Shown here: positions 42,848 through 51,617 of the stretch, in pieces
Layout of the letters: each line of letters opens with the position of its first letter
Numbering within the stretch: the stretch's first letter is position 1
NCBI GenBank assembly: GCA_902493515.1
Contig: CABUPE010000010.1
Coordinates: 1 to 63,176 of the forward strand
Reading direction: 5' to 3'
From: an uncultured Collinsella sp.
GTDB lineage: Bacteria > Actinomycetota > Coriobacteriia > Coriobacteriales > Coriobacteriaceae
DNA length: 63,176 nucleotides
Translations under genes and position numbers: made by a program
The notes under the pieces: model-generated
Told to the model about the DNA's origin: nothing
The model's input: only the letters and a program-made list of their open reading frames with translations
Database searches by the model: none

Positions 42848-43621
42848 CTACATCGCCATTCCGCCGTCGACGCGCACGACCTCGCCCGTAATGTAGGCAG
42901 CCGCATCACTCGCCAAAAAGCGCACCACGCCGGCCACTTCCTCGGGGCGCGCCATGCGCTTTAGGGGAATCTGCTCCTCGGTTGCCGCGCGAACCTTCTC
43001 CGAAAGCTTTGCCGTCATATCGGTCTCGACAAACCCGGGGGCGACCGCGTTCACTCGTACGCCGCGGGACGCAAGCTCGCGCGCCACCGCCTTGGTCAGG
43101 CCGATGACGCCCGCCTTGGAGGCGGCGTAGTTGGCCTGACCGGCATTGCCCATCAGGCCCACGACCGAGCTCATGTTGACGACGCAACCGCCGCGCTGGC
43201 GCATAAAGGTCTTGGTGAGCGCGCGCGTCGTATTGAACGTGCCCTTGAGATTGACATCGAGCACGCGGTCGAAGGCATCGTCACCCATACGCATGAGCAG
43301 GCCGTCGCGCGTGATGCCGGCGTTGTTGACGAGCGCCCAAATGGAGCCAAAGTCGTTGAGGACCGCTTCCACGCATGCGTTGACGGCAGCGGGGTCGGCC
43401 ACGTCACATTGATATGCGCGCGCCGTGGCGCCAGCCGCCTCGCAGGCCTCGCACGTCTCGTGCGCCGCATCGACGCTGCCGGCATAGACGACGGCGATAT
43501 CGTAGCCATCCTCCGCCAGGCCCACGGCACAAGCGCGACCGATGCCGCGCGAGCCGCCCGTGACCAGTGCCACGCGGCGCGATCCGTCGAACTCGAGCGC
43601 ATCGTTGTTCAAATTGCCCAT
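42848..43621 (-). CDS. fabG: 3-oxoacyl-ACP reductase
   Basis: This 257-residue short-chain dehydrogenase has the NADP-binding VALVTGGSRGIGRACA motif, the catalytic S-YxxxK set (NMSSVVGLMGNAGQANYAASK) and the NNAGI strand. The C-terminus GGMAM is usual for FabG. It reduces 3-oxoacyl-ACP and lies between fabD and fabF. Confidence 0.96.
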   Translation of the reverse strand: MGNLNNDALEFDGSRRVALVTGGSRGIGRACAVGLAEDGYDIAVVYAGSVDAAHETCEACEAAGATARAYQCDVADPAAVNACVEAVLNDFGSIWALVNNAGITRDGLLMRMGDDAFDRVLDVNLKGTFNTTRALTKTFMRQRGGCVVNMSSVVGLMGNAGQANYAASKAGVIGLTKAVARELASRGVRVNAVAPGFVETDMTAKLSEKVRAATEEQIPLKRMARPEEVAGVVRFLASDAAAYITGEVVRVDGGMAM

Positions 43622-43651
43622 GTCATTCCTTTCGGGTTACAGCCCTGTGGG

Positions 43652-44578
43652 CTATACGAGCTCGTCGGCAATAGCTGCGACCTGTTCGGCCGTTTCGCAC
43701 GAATACACACGAACGTCGCTCAACGTACGCTTGACCAGGCCCGACAGCGTTTTGCCGGGGCCGACCTCAATAAACGTGTCGATGCCTTGATCCTGCAGAG
43801 CATGCAGCGTGTCGACCCAGTGCACGGCATGACTCACCTGGTTGGCCAAGACATCCGATGCCGCCTGCGGGTCGGCCGGATAGGGCGCCGCCGTCATGTT
43901 TGCCATAACTGGAATGAGCAACGGGGATGGCGCGTGACCGGCTTGGATATACCTCGCCAGCCCCTCAGTCGCCTCGGCCATATAGGGGCTATGGAATGCA
44001 CCCGACGCCGCGACCTTCATGGCGCGACCGCCAGCCTCTTTTACCAGGACGTCGAGGGCCTGCAACGCATCGGGCGCTCCGGCCACAACCGTCTGCTGCG
44101 GACTGTTGTAGTTGACCGGCCAGCAGTCCTCGCCGGCCTGTTTTGCCAAGCCCTCGACCTGCGCCGCATCGAGTTTGATGACGGCGCGCATGCCGCCCGG
44201 ATGGCGCTCGGCAGCCGTGGCCATCAGCGCCGCGCGCTCGCACACGAGCTCAAAGCCCGCTCGCGTATCGAATGCCCCCGCAAAGGTGAGCGCGGCGACC
44301 TCGCCCAGCGAGAATCCCGCACAGGCGGCAGGCACCACGCCGCGCTCGCGCAGGGCGGTAGCCGCTGCCAGGTCGTGAACGAACACGCACGGCTGCGTGT
44401 TCTCGGTCTGCGAGAGCTCCTCCTTGGAGGCGCTCCGGCACTGCTCGCTGGTCCCCGGGCGTACCTCATCGGCAATGGCGAACACCTCGGCGGCCGCCGG
44501 TGACGCCTCGATGAGGTCGACGCCCATCGCGGGGTGCTGGGCGCCCTGGCCGGCAAACAAAAACGCTACGCTACCCAT
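43652..44578 (-). CDS. fabD: Malonyl-CoA:ACP transacylase
   Basis: This 308-residue protein starts at the ATG 44576-44578 (MGSVAFLFAGQGAQHPAMG), overlapping fabK by 13 nt. The nucleophilic serine is in GFSLGE, where most FabD have GHSLG; the His-to-Phe change beside the serine is a mild oddity. The catalytic histidine is in GAFHSPYM. It loads malonyl groups onto ACP. Confidence 0.95.
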   Translation of the reverse strand: MGSVAFLFAGQGAQHPAMGVDLIEASPAAAEVFAIADEVRPGTSEQCRSASKEELSQTENTQPCVFVHDLAAATALRERGVVPAACAGFSLGEVAALTFAGAFDTRAGFELVCERAALMATAAERHPGGMRAVIKLDAAQVEGLAKQAGEDCWPVNYNSPQQTVVAGAPDALQALDVLVKEAGGRAMKVAASGAFHSPYMAEATEGLARYIQAGHAPSPLLIPVMANMTAAPYPADPQAASDVLANQVSHAVHWVDTLHALQDQGIDTFIEVGPGKTLSGLVKRTLSDVRVYSCETAEQVAAIADELV

Positions 44579-45510
44579 GCGCACGCACCCTTCAGGACGC
44601 GCTCGGCACCCTCGACCAGATCGTCGACGATTTCGCGTGCGCTCTGGCGTTCGTTGACCATGCCAGCAATCTGTCCGCACAAATACGAACCCTCTTCGTA
44701 ATTACCGTCCTTGGCGGCCTTGCGAAGCGCACCTGTGCCTATGGCCCCAAGCTCCTCGGCGCTTGCGCCCGCCGCCTCACTTTTGGCGTAGGCATTGGTG
44801 AAGGGGCTCTTGAGCGCACGCACCGGATGTCCCGTCGAACGGCCAGTCGCGCGCGTCGAGGTGTCTCCCGCCTTGAGCACCAGCTCTTTGTATTGCTCGG
44901 AGACGGTACACTCATCGGCAACGAGAAAACGCGTGCCCACTTGGACGCCAGCGGCGCCAAGCATAAAGGCGGCCGCCACCCCGCGGCCATCCGCGATACC
45001 GCCGGCTGCCACAACGGGGATATCGACCGCGTCGACAACCTGCGGAACGAGCGCCATCGTCGACGTCTCGCCAATATGTCCACCCGATTCGGTGCCTTCG
45101 GCAACCACGGCGGTGGCCCCGCGACGCGCCACGAGACGCGCCAGCGCCACCGAGGCAACAACCGGGATGACCTTGATGCCCGCATCGTTCCAGGCCTTCA
45201 TGTACTTGGTGGGATTGCCGGCGCCGGTCACCACAACGGGCACCCGCTCATCAATCACAACCTGTGCGACCTCGTCGGCAAACGGGCTCATAAGCATGAC
45301 GTTCACGCCAAAAGGCTTATCCGTCTTGGTGCGCAGCTCGTGAATCTGATCGCGCAGCCAGTTGGCGTCGGCATTCATGGCCGCGATGATTCCCAACCCG
45401 CCGGCCTCGGACACGGCCGAGGCAAGCGAAGCATCGGCAATCCAGGCCATGCCGCCCTGGAACACGGGCTTTTCGATGCCGAGCAGCTCGCAGAGAGGAG
45501 TCTTGAGCAT
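44566..45510 (-). CDS. fabK: Enoyl-ACP reductase II (FabK type)
   Basis: This 314-residue FMN-dependent TIM-barrel enzyme is the 2-nitropropane dioxygenase-like FabK: PVFQGGMAWIADASLASAVSEAGG, VVVTGAGNPTKYMK, GTESGGHIGETSTM and VVAAGGIADGRGVAAAFMLGA. It takes the enoyl reduction step instead of FabI, which implies triclosan tolerance at this step. Two bases separate it from acpP. Confidence 0.95.
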   Translation of the reverse strand: MLKTPLCELLGIEKPVFQGGMAWIADASLASAVSEAGGLGIIAAMNADANWLRDQIHELRTKTDKPFGVNVMLMSPFADEVAQVVIDERVPVVVTGAGNPTKYMKAWNDAGIKVIPVVASVALARLVARRGATAVVAEGTESGGHIGETSTMALVPQVVDAVDIPVVAAGGIADGRGVAAAFMLGAAGVQVGTRFLVADECTVSEQYKELVLKAGDTSTRATGRSTGHPVRALKSPFTNAYAKSEAAGASAEELGAIGTGALRKAAKDGNYEEGSYLCGQIAGMVNERQSAREIVDDLVEGAERVLKGACAWVA

Positions 45511-45512
45511 CT

Positions 45513-45749
45513 CTACTTCTCCAATGCCGCCTCGACCGTATCGGCGAACTCGCCAACCGTCTTGGGGTTCTCCTCGGTATCGAGCTCAATGCCAAACTCG
45601 TCCTCGACGGCGACGAGGATCTCGACGGTGCCCAGGCTGTCGAGGCCAATCTCCTCGAGCGTGGACTCGGGCTTCATCTCGACGTCGTCAAGGCCAGCGG
45701 TCTCGCGGATAACGTCGCAAACGCGCTCGAAGGTCTTCTGATCTGCCAT
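45513..45749 (-). CDS. acpP: Acyl carrier protein
   Basis: This 78-residue acidic protein has the phosphopantetheine site GLDSLGTVEI (Ser of DSL). It carries the growing acyl chain in the fatty acid cycle. It follows fabH by 52 nt. Confidence 0.97.
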   Translation of the reverse strand: MADQKTFERVCDVIRETAGLDDVEMKPESTLEEIGLDSLGTVEILVAVEDEFGIELDTEENPKTVGEFADTVEAALEK

Positions 45750-45801
45750 GGTAGTTCTCCTTTGTTTGTGCCCTAGGGGCGTTTTTATTTCCTATGTGCG
45801 A

Positions 45802-46761
45802 CTACTTCCAACGAAGCAGATAGCCACCTATATCCAGGCCGGCGCCAAATCCAACGAGGGCGATGGTGTCGTCCTCATTCAGTGCGTCGGTACGTGCCAG
45901 CCGGTCAAGCGCAAAGGGAATGCAGGCGCTCGAAATGTTGCCGGTCTCGCGTAGCGTTCGAACCACGCGCTCGTCTGGCACGTCGAGACGCTTGACCGCC
46001 TGACTCAGGATTCGTTCGTTAGCCTGATGGAATACAAAATGATCGATGTCTTCGACCGAAATGCCCGCATCGCTCGCAAGCTTATGGACCGTGTCGCAGA
46101 TGGCGTTGACGCCGAACTTGAACACGCGGCGACCATTCATGGACAGCACGCTCGCGCTATCTGCGGAGTCCTTAAACGGCGAGGTGCCGACCAGACCGGG
46201 AACGCACAACGTCTCGACGTCGGGCGCCGTCGAAAGCTCAACGGCAAGGGGGTTGTCTCCCCCAGCCCCTATCACTGCAGCGCCCGCGCCGTCGCCAAAG
46301 AGCACGCACGTGGCGCGGTCTGACCAGTCAAGGGCGCGCGTCATCTGCTCGGAGGCAACGACAAGCACATGCTTGGCTCGTCCTCGAGCGATATAGCCCT
46401 CGGCGACATCGAGCGCAAATACGAAGCCGGCACAAGCCGCCGAAACGTCGAAGGCTGGACATGTGGCACCCAGGCGCTCAGCAACGGCGCACGCTTCGGC
46501 AGGAACGAGATGATCGCCCGTCGTTGTCGAGCAGACGATAAGATCCAGCTGGCTCGCATCGATTCCGGACGTCTGGAGCGCTTGCTCGCTCGCTGCCACA
46601 GCAAGGTCGTCAAGTGACTCGGTGGTGCAGACGTGGCGGCTCTTGATCCCCGTGCGGGTAAAAATCCACTCATCCGAGGTATCGAGGAACTCAGACAGCT
46701 CGTCGTTGGAAACGCTGCGCTCGGGAAGCGCCGAACCTGTTCCCAGTATCGTGAAACCCAT
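45802..46761 (-). CDS. fabH: Beta-ketoacyl-ACP synthase III
   Basis: This 319-residue initiating condensing enzyme starts at the ATG 46759-46761 (MGFTILGTGSALPERSVSN), with a strong AAAGGAGG site. The triad is intact: Cys in SAACAGFVFAL, His in FVFHQANERI and Asn in TLRETGNISSAC. It starts fatty acid synthesis from acyl-CoA and malonyl-ACP and is the first gene of the fab/acc operon, directly downstream of two operator candidates. Confidence 0.96.
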   Translation of the reverse strand: MGFTILGTGSALPERSVSNDELSEFLDTSDEWIFTRTGIKSRHVCTTESLDDLAVAASEQALQTSGIDASQLDLIVCSTTTGDHLVPAEACAVAERLGATCPAFDVSAACAGFVFALDVAEGYIARGRAKHVLVVASEQMTRALDWSDRATCVLFGDGAGAAVIGAGGDNPLAVELSTAPDVETLCVPGLVGTSPFKDSADSASVLSMNGRRVFKFGVNAICDTVHKLASDAGISVEDIDHFVFHQANERILSQAVKRLDVPDERVVRTLRETGNISSACIPFALDRLARTDALNEDDTIALVGFGAGLDIGGYLLRWK

Positions 46762-46779
46762 CACTAACCTCCTTTGAGT

Positions 46780-46843
46780 TGTTGACGTGTTTACATCGAC
46801 CAAGAGAGAATAGCGCATTCTTCGCTTTGTTGACGTGTTAACA
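46780..46843. promoter_or_regulatory. Two operator candidates between fabH and birA
   Basis: TGTTGACGTGTTTACA (46780-46795) and TGTTGACGTGTTAACA (46828-46843) are direct copies 48 bp apart with one difference. The second has partial dyad symmetry of the form TGTTnACnnGTnAACA. They lie in the divergent fabH/birA promoter region, so a fatty-acid regulator acting on both sides is plausible. No matching regulator gene is in the window. Confidence 0.65.
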
Positions 46844-46937
46844 TTAAATTGTCCAAATGCGACAAAGGCTTCACATTGTGTCTATCTCTCGACACCATTG
46901 CGTCATTCACTTATTCATTAAGGAGGTAGCAGCCGCT

Positions 46938-47474
46938 ATGGATGCCCAATTTACGATAGTCGACGTAACCGGATCGACCAACGATGACCTGCTCGAGGCA
47001 GGAAAACAGGGTGCGCCGCACGGCACGGGACTTGCCGCCCGCGCGCAAACGGCAGGACGTGGCCGACGCGGCCACAAGTGGGATTCAACCGCCGGCAACC
47101 TGTTGCTCTCGATTGTCCTACGTCCACATGTTGATCCCGCCAAGTACTCTGGTCTTGCCGCCGTCAGCGGCCTAGCGGTGCTCGAGGCACTCGAGGCGCA
47201 AGGTCTTGCTAACGAGATCGGCCTCAAATGGCCCAACGACCTCGTCGCGCGAGGGCGCAAACTCGGCGGCATTCTGGTCGAAGCCGCGCGCGATAACGAA
47301 GGCAAACCTTTTGCCGTCTGTGGCATTGGCGTCAATGTGAACTATGTGCCTTCGGAGGTTCCCGATGGCGGCCTGCCGGCAATCGGTCTCTCGGATCTCA
47401 ACGAGAACGTTCCCTCCGTCGATGTGCTCCTCGATGAGGTCTATCACGCAGTTATAGACGCTGTAGATGCGTGA
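46938..47474 (+). CDS. birA: Biotin-[acetyl-CoA carboxylase] ligase, cut short by an in-frame TGA
   Basis: The start is the ATG at 46938 (MDAQFTIVDVTGSTNDDLLE), with AGGAGG about 11 nt upstream. The ligase core is complete: STNDDLLEAG, the biotin/AMP-binding GRGRRGHKWD, LKWPNDLVARGRKLGGILVE and GIGVNVNYV. There is no N-terminal DNA-binding domain, so it is not a repressor. The frame ends at TGA 47472-47474, but the same frame continues with 80 more codons that clearly encode the missing C-terminal domain. The 178-residue product lacks that domain. Either the gene is inactivated or the catalytic domain alone suffices. Confidence 0.85.
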   Translation: MDAQFTIVDVTGSTNDDLLEAGKQGAPHGTGLAARAQTAGRGRRGHKWDSTAGNLLLSIVLRPHVDPAKYSGLAAVSGLAVLEALEAQGLANEIGLKWPNDLVARGRKLGGILVEAARDNEGKPFAVCGIGVNVNYVPSEVPDGGLPAIGLSDLNENVPSVDVLLDEVYHAVIDAVDA

Positions 47475-47714
47475 GCAGAGCGTCTCAACGCCATGGAAGA
47501 AGACGCCGGACCGCTCGCGCCCGTCCACAGCGAATATATCGCTCACCTCAATTGGATTGGGGAGCACGTTATCGCCCGCTCCCCCGCTGGGGACGAGCTG
47601 GCGCGAGGCATCTTTAAAACCGTCGATGACTTTGGTCGAGCGTGCATCGAGACGAAAGGCGACTTACGATCCTTCCATTTTGAGGAGGCATCGCTGCGTC
47701 CCATGGGTAAATAA
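47475..47714 (+). pseudogene. birA: C-terminal domain of birA after the in-frame TGA
   Basis: Directly after the TGA, in the same reading frame, the sequence reads AERLNAMEEDAGPLAPVHSE and continues with WIGEHVIARSPAGDELARGIF to EEASLRPMGK. This is the usual C-terminal SH3-like domain of BirA. A Trp codon (TGG) at the TGA position would give a normal full-length enzyme. An ATG at 47493 exists but no ribosome binding site is evident. Independent translation is therefore unlikely. Confidence 0.8.
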
Positions 47715-47775
47715 GGCGCCATAGCCACCCATTCGGCCGCATTACCTGGGCCCCAAGGCCACCATTCAAAACAAA

Positions 47776-47808
47776 AGAGCCCCGCTGCCGTTATGACAGC
47801 GGGGCTCT
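47776..47808 (-). terminator. Terminator of the str operon after rpsJ
   Basis: AGAGCCCCGCTG (47776-47787) pairs perfectly with CAGCGGGGCTCT (47797-47808). On the minus strand TTTTGTTTTG follows. It sits just past the rpsJ stop codon and faces the convergent birA gene. Confidence 0.92.
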
Positions 47809-47829
47809 GTAAGCTATGAGCGATATCGC

Positions 47830-48138
47830 TTAGAGCTTGATGTCGATGTCGACGCCAGCGGGGAGGTCGAGACGCATGAGCGAATCAACAGTGCCCGAGG
47901 TGGGGTCGAGGATGTCGATGAGGCGCTTGTGGGTGCGCATCTCGAACTGCTCACGGGAGTCCTTGTTCACGTGCGGCGAGCGGATAACCGTGTACAGGTT
48001 GCGCTCGGTGGGCAGGGGGACAGGACCGGAAACGCGAGCGCCGGTCTTCTGAGCGGTCTCAACGATAAGCTTCGCGGACTGATCGACGACCTCGTGATCA
48101 TAGCCCTTGAGGCGAATGCGGATCTTCTGGGTAGCCAA
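47830..48138 (-). CDS. rpsJ: Small-subunit ribosomal protein S10
   Basis: This 102-residue protein matches S10: KIRIRLKGYDHEVVDQSAK, GARVSGPVPLPTERNLYTVIRSPHVNKDS and FEMRTHKRLIDILDP. In most bacteria rpsJ heads the operon with rplC; here it follows fusA by 60 nt and is the last gene before a strong terminator. S10 (NusE) also joins antitermination complexes. Confidence 0.98.
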   Translation of the reverse strand: MATQKIRIRLKGYDHEVVDQSAKLIVETAQKTGARVSGPVPLPTERNLYTVIRSPHVNKDSREQFEMRTHKRLIDILDPTSGTVDSLMRLDLPAGVDIDIKL

Positions 48139-48198
48139 CTTAAACCTCCAAAGAGTGCGAGAGATGTTCTCGCGGATTACGTAACAGGGAGCTCGAAC

Positions 48199-50298
48199 TT
48201 AGGCGTTCTTGCTCATGACCTCGTCCACGATGGACTTGGGCGCGGGCTCATAAGAGTCGAACTGCATCGTGTAGGATGCACGGCCCTGGGTCTGGGAGCG
48301 AAGGTCGGTAGCGTAACCGAACATCTCGCCCAGCGGCACCTTGGCACGGATGAGCTTGCTGTTCTTGCGATCCTCCATGCCCTCGATCTTGCCGCGGCGA
48401 CCGGAGAGGTTGCCCATAACGTCGCCCATGTACTGCTCGGGGGTCTCGACCTCGACAGCCATGATCGGCTCGAGCAGCTGCGGATCGGACTTCTTGAGGG
48501 CGTCCTTGATAGCCATGGAACCGGCGATCTTGAAGGCGGCCTCGGAGGAGTCGACCTCGTGGTAAGAACCGTCGAACAGGGTGACCTTGACGTCGAGGAC
48601 CGGGAAGCCGGCGATAACACCGGTGTTCAGGGCCTCCTGGATGCCCTTGTCGATGCTCGGGATGTACTCCTTGGGCACGACGCCGCCAACGATAGCGTTG
48701 ACGAACTCGTAGCCGAAGCCCTCCTCCATCTTCTCGAGCTTGATGACGGCGTGGCCGTACTGACCGCGACCGCCGGACTGACGGACGAACTTGCCCTCAG
48801 CCTTCTCGACGTCGTGACCAGCGGTCTCGCGGTAGGCAACCTGGGGCTTACCGACGTTAGCGTCAACCTTGAACTCGCGGAGCAGACGGTCGACGATGAT
48901 CTCGAGGTGCAGCTCGCCCATGCCGGCGATGATGGTCTGGCCGGTCTCGTGATTGGTGGACACCTGGAAGGTCGGGTCCTCCTCGGCGAGCTTGGTCAGA
49001 GCCAGGGACATCTTGTCCTGCTCGGCCTTGGTCTTGGGCTCGATGGCAACGTCGATAACGGGCTTGGCGAACTCGATCTTCTCGAGGACGATCTCCTTGC
49101 CCTCGGCGCACAGGGTGTCACCGGTGGTGGAGTTCTTGAAGCCGACGCAAGCGACGATGTCGCCGGCAGCGGCGTCGTCACGGTCGATACGCTCGGCGGC
49201 GTTCATCTCGAGGATGCGGCCGAGACGCTCGCGCTGACCGTTGGAAGCGTTGACCACGTAGGAGCCGGACTCGGCGCGACCGGAGTAAACGCGGACGTAG
49301 GTGAGCTTACCGACGAACGGGTCGGTCATGATCTTGAAGACCAGGCCGGAGAAGGGCTCGTCGAAGGAAGGATGACGCTGAATCTCCTCGCCGGTGTCCG
49401 GATCGGTACCGGTGACGGCCTCGACGTCGAGCGGGCTGGGCAGGTAGTCGACGACAGCGTCGAGCAGCTCCTGAACGCCCTTGTTCTTGTAGGCGGAGCC
49501 CACGAAGACGAGGTTGAGCTCGTTGGCCAGAACACCCTTACGCAGAGCAGCCTTGAGCTCCTCGACGGTGAAGTCCTCCTCCATGAGGATCTTCTCCATG
49601 AGCTCGTCATCAAAGCTGGCAGCAGCGTCGAGGAGCTCCTCGCGCTTGGTGGCAGCGATGTCGGCAAACTCAGCCGGAATCTCGTCCATCGGCTCGGGGT
49701 AGGTCATACCCTTCTCGTCGGCCTTGAAGTCCCATGCAGTCATGGTGACCAGGTCGATGACGCCCCAGAAGTTGTCCTCGGCACCCATCGGGACCTGAGC
49801 GGCCACGGCGTTAGCGTCGAGACGATCCTTCATGGTCTCGATAGCGTTGAAGAAGTCAGCGCCCACGCGGTCATACTTGTTGATGAAGGCGATGCGGGGG
49901 ACGTTGAAGGTAGAAGCCTGACGCCAAACGGTCTCAGACTGGGGCTGAACGCCAGCAACGGCGTCGAAGACGGCGACAGCGCCATCGAGGACGCGCAGGC
50001 AGCGCTCGACCTCGGCGGTGAAGTCAACGTGGCCCGGGGTGTCGATGATCTGGATGCGGTAGTCCTTACCGTCCTTGTTCCAGAAGCACGTGGTAGCAGC
50101 GGAGGTAATGGTTACGCCGCGCTCCTGTTCCTGAACCATCCAGTCCATGGTGGCAGCGCCCTCATGGACCTCACCGATCTTGTGGGTCTTACCGGTGTAG
50201 TAAAGAATACGCTCGGTCGTGGTGGTCTTACCGGCATCGATGTGGGCCATGATGCCGATGTTACGGGTATCGGAAAGCTTGTACTTAGGCTTAGCCAT
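48199..50298 (-). CDS. fusA: Elongation factor G
   Basis: This 699-residue translational GTPase has the G motifs AHIDAGKTTTTERILYYTG (P-loop), DTPGHVDF and NKYDRVGAD, followed by domains II-V ending with the translocase tail. EF-G drives ribosomal translocation and recycling. It lies in the str operon after rpsG; the usual tuf gene is not next to it. Confidence 0.98.
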   Translation of the reverse strand: MAKPKYKLSDTRNIGIMAHIDAGKTTTTERILYYTGKTHKIGEVHEGAATMDWMVQEQERGVTITSAATTCFWNKDGKDYRIQIIDTPGHVDFTAEVERCLRVLDGAVAVFDAVAGVQPQSETVWRQASTFNVPRIAFINKYDRVGADFFNAIETMKDRLDANAVAAQVPMGAEDNFWGVIDLVTMTAWDFKADEKGMTYPEPMDEIPAEFADIAATKREELLDAAASFDDELMEKILMEEDFTVEELKAALRKGVLANELNLVFVGSAYKNKGVQELLDAVVDYLPSPLDVEAVTGTDPDTGEEIQRHPSFDEPFSGLVFKIMTDPFVGKLTYVRVYSGRAESGSYVVNASNGQRERLGRILEMNAAERIDRDDAAAGDIVACVGFKNSTTGDTLCAEGKEIVLEKIEFAKPVIDVAIEPKTKAEQDKMSLALTKLAEEDPTFQVSTNHETGQTIIAGMGELHLEIIVDRLLREFKVDANVGKPQVAYRETAGHDVEKAEGKFVRQSGGRGQYGHAVIKLEKMEEGFGYEFVNAIVGGVVPKEYIPSIDKGIQEALNTGVIAGFPVLDVKVTLFDGSYHEVDSSEAAFKIAGSMAIKDALKKSDPQLLEPIMAVEVETPEQYMGDVMGNLSGRRGKIEGMEDRKNSKLIRAKVPLGEMFGYATDLRSQTQGRASYTMQFDSYEPAPKSIVDEVMSKNA

Positions 50299-50317
50299 GT
50301 TAGTTCCTTACCTTAAC

Positions 50318-50791
50318 TTACCAACGATAGTGAGAGAACGCGCGGTTGGCCTCGGCCATCTTGAAGACGTCCTCACGCTTCTTGACGGAAGCGCCCAGGC
50401 CGTTGGAAGCGTCGAGGATCTCGTTGGCGAGACGCTCGGCCATGGTCTTCTCCTTGCGAGCGCGGGAGAAGTTGACGATCCAGCGGATACCCAGAGCGGT
50501 GGAACGACGGGAGTTGACCTCCATCGGGACCTGATAGGTAGCGCCACCGACACGCTTGGGCTTAACCTCGAGTGTGGGCTTGACGTTGTCCATAGCCTTC
50601 TTGAAGGTAGCGAGAGCGTCGCCACCCTCGGACTTCTCGGCAACGATCTCGAAAGCGGTGTAAACGATGCGCTCAGCGGTGGCCTTCTTGCCGTCAAGAA
50701 GGACCTTGTTGATGAGCTGAGTCACCAGGCGGTTGTTGTAAACGGCGTCAGGCTGAACCTCACGACGATTAGCTGCTGCACGACGCGGCAT
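50318..50791 (-). CDS. rpsG: Small-subunit ribosomal protein S7
   Basis: This 157-residue protein starts MPRRAAANRREVQPDAVYNN and contains LINKVLLDGKKATAERIVY and the ALGIRWIVNFSRARKEKTMAE block typical of S7, which nucleates the 30S head. It lies between rpsL and fusA with a 19-nt gap to fusA. Confidence 0.98.
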   Translation of the reverse strand: MPRRAAANRREVQPDAVYNNRLVTQLINKVLLDGKKATAERIVYTAFEIVAEKSEGGDALATFKKAMDNVKPTLEVKPKRVGGATYQVPMEVNSRRSTALGIRWIVNFSRARKEKTMAERLANEILDASNGLGASVKKREDVFKMAEANRAFSHYRW

Positions 50792-50864
50792 GTGAAATCT
50801 CCTTAAGTGTCTACCGTGCGGCGCTTAGGCGGCACACGGCGAAAGTATCAAAACGTTATCTGGC

Positions 50865-51242
50865 TTATTTAGCCTTGGGGCGCTTAGCACCGTACTTGGA
50901 ACGGGCCTGCATACGGTTCTGGACCGGAGCAGCGTCGTAGGCGCCACGGATGACGTGATAACGGACACCAGGGAGGTCACGGACACGACCGCCGCGGACG
51001 AGCACGATGGAGTGCTCCTGCAGGTTGTGGCCCTCACCCGGGATGTAAGCAGTAACTTCGATGCCGTTGACAAGGCGAACACGGGCAACCTTACGAAGAG
51101 CCGAGTTCGGCTTCTTGGGGCTCGTGGTGAAGACGCGGGTGCACACGCCGCGCTTCTGGGAGTTGTGCTGCAGAGCAGCGTTCTTGGACTTCTTGGGCAC
51201 GGAACGACGGCCCTGGCGAACCAGCTGGTTAATAGTAGGCAA
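50865..51242 (-). CDS. rpsL: Small-subunit ribosomal protein S12
   Basis: This 125-residue protein has the decoding-centre loops TSPKKPNSALRKVARVRL and PGVRYHVIRGAYD. K and P residues at sites of streptomycin resistance look wild-type (KKPNSALRK). It is the first gene of the str operon, about 95 bp downstream of a good promoter. Confidence 0.98.
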   Translation of the reverse strand: MPTINQLVRQGRRSVPKKSKNAALQHNSQKRGVCTRVFTTSPKKPNSALRKVARVRLVNGIEVTAYIPGEGHNLQEHSIVLVRGGRVRDLPGVRYHVIRGAYDAAPVQNRMQARSKYGAKRPKAK

Positions 51243-51335
51243 AGCGTACTCCTTCTCGAATGATTCCAGCTTTCTGTAAAGTGCAACGGCTTGAATCGAG
51301 GGGTCAGCATCCCCCTACGAAACACGCAGTTCGAT

Positions 51336-51364
51336 AGGATACGTGGCGTTAGCTGTGCCGTCAA
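51336..51364 (-). promoter_or_regulatory. Promoter of the str operon
   Basis: On the minus strand TTGACG (51359-51364) is 17 bp from TATCCT (51336-51341), upstream of rpsL. The spacing is ideal. A CCGGGCGTATCC core shared with other ribosomal leaders lies just upstream of the -35 at 51377-51388. Confidence 0.75.
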
Positions 51365-51448
51365 CAGACCACGCCGCCGGGCGTATCCCAAAATGAGCAC
51401 ATTTCCGCAAAGCCTACACAAAAGGAATCCCTTTCTGTGCGCGGGGGC

Positions 51449-51587
51449 GGATTCCCGGCCCGGGCGGCCCGCTGTTTAAGTTTGCTGCTCTACAGTCCTG
51501 GCTCGCACGGAGGCCACATTAAGTGGCCTCCGGCTCGTGCGGAACTCGCGACAAACTTAAACAGCGGGCGGCCCGGTCCGGGAATCC
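51449..51587. repeat. Long-hairpin element, copy 2 (36-bp arms, 67-nt loop)
   Basis: Positions 51449-51484 pair with 51552-51587 with two mismatches. The 67-nt loop starts CTGCTCTACAGTCCTG, holds the nested hairpin GGAGGCCAC-ATTAA-GTGGCCTCC, and ends CGTGCGGAACTCGCGA. Flanks on both sides resemble copy 3. It lies upstream of the str promoter in a 524-bp gap that has no other gene. Confidence 0.95.
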
Positions 51588-51617
51588 GACGTGCTCGTTG
51601 GGGCAACGTTCCCTGCC

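Noticed and set aside
47472..47474. Selenocysteine codon in birA
   Set aside because: The surrounding residues fit Trp rather than Cys in BirA, and I saw no hairpin directly after it of bacterial SECIS type. Selenium use in this genome is suggested only through molybdenum hydroxylases.
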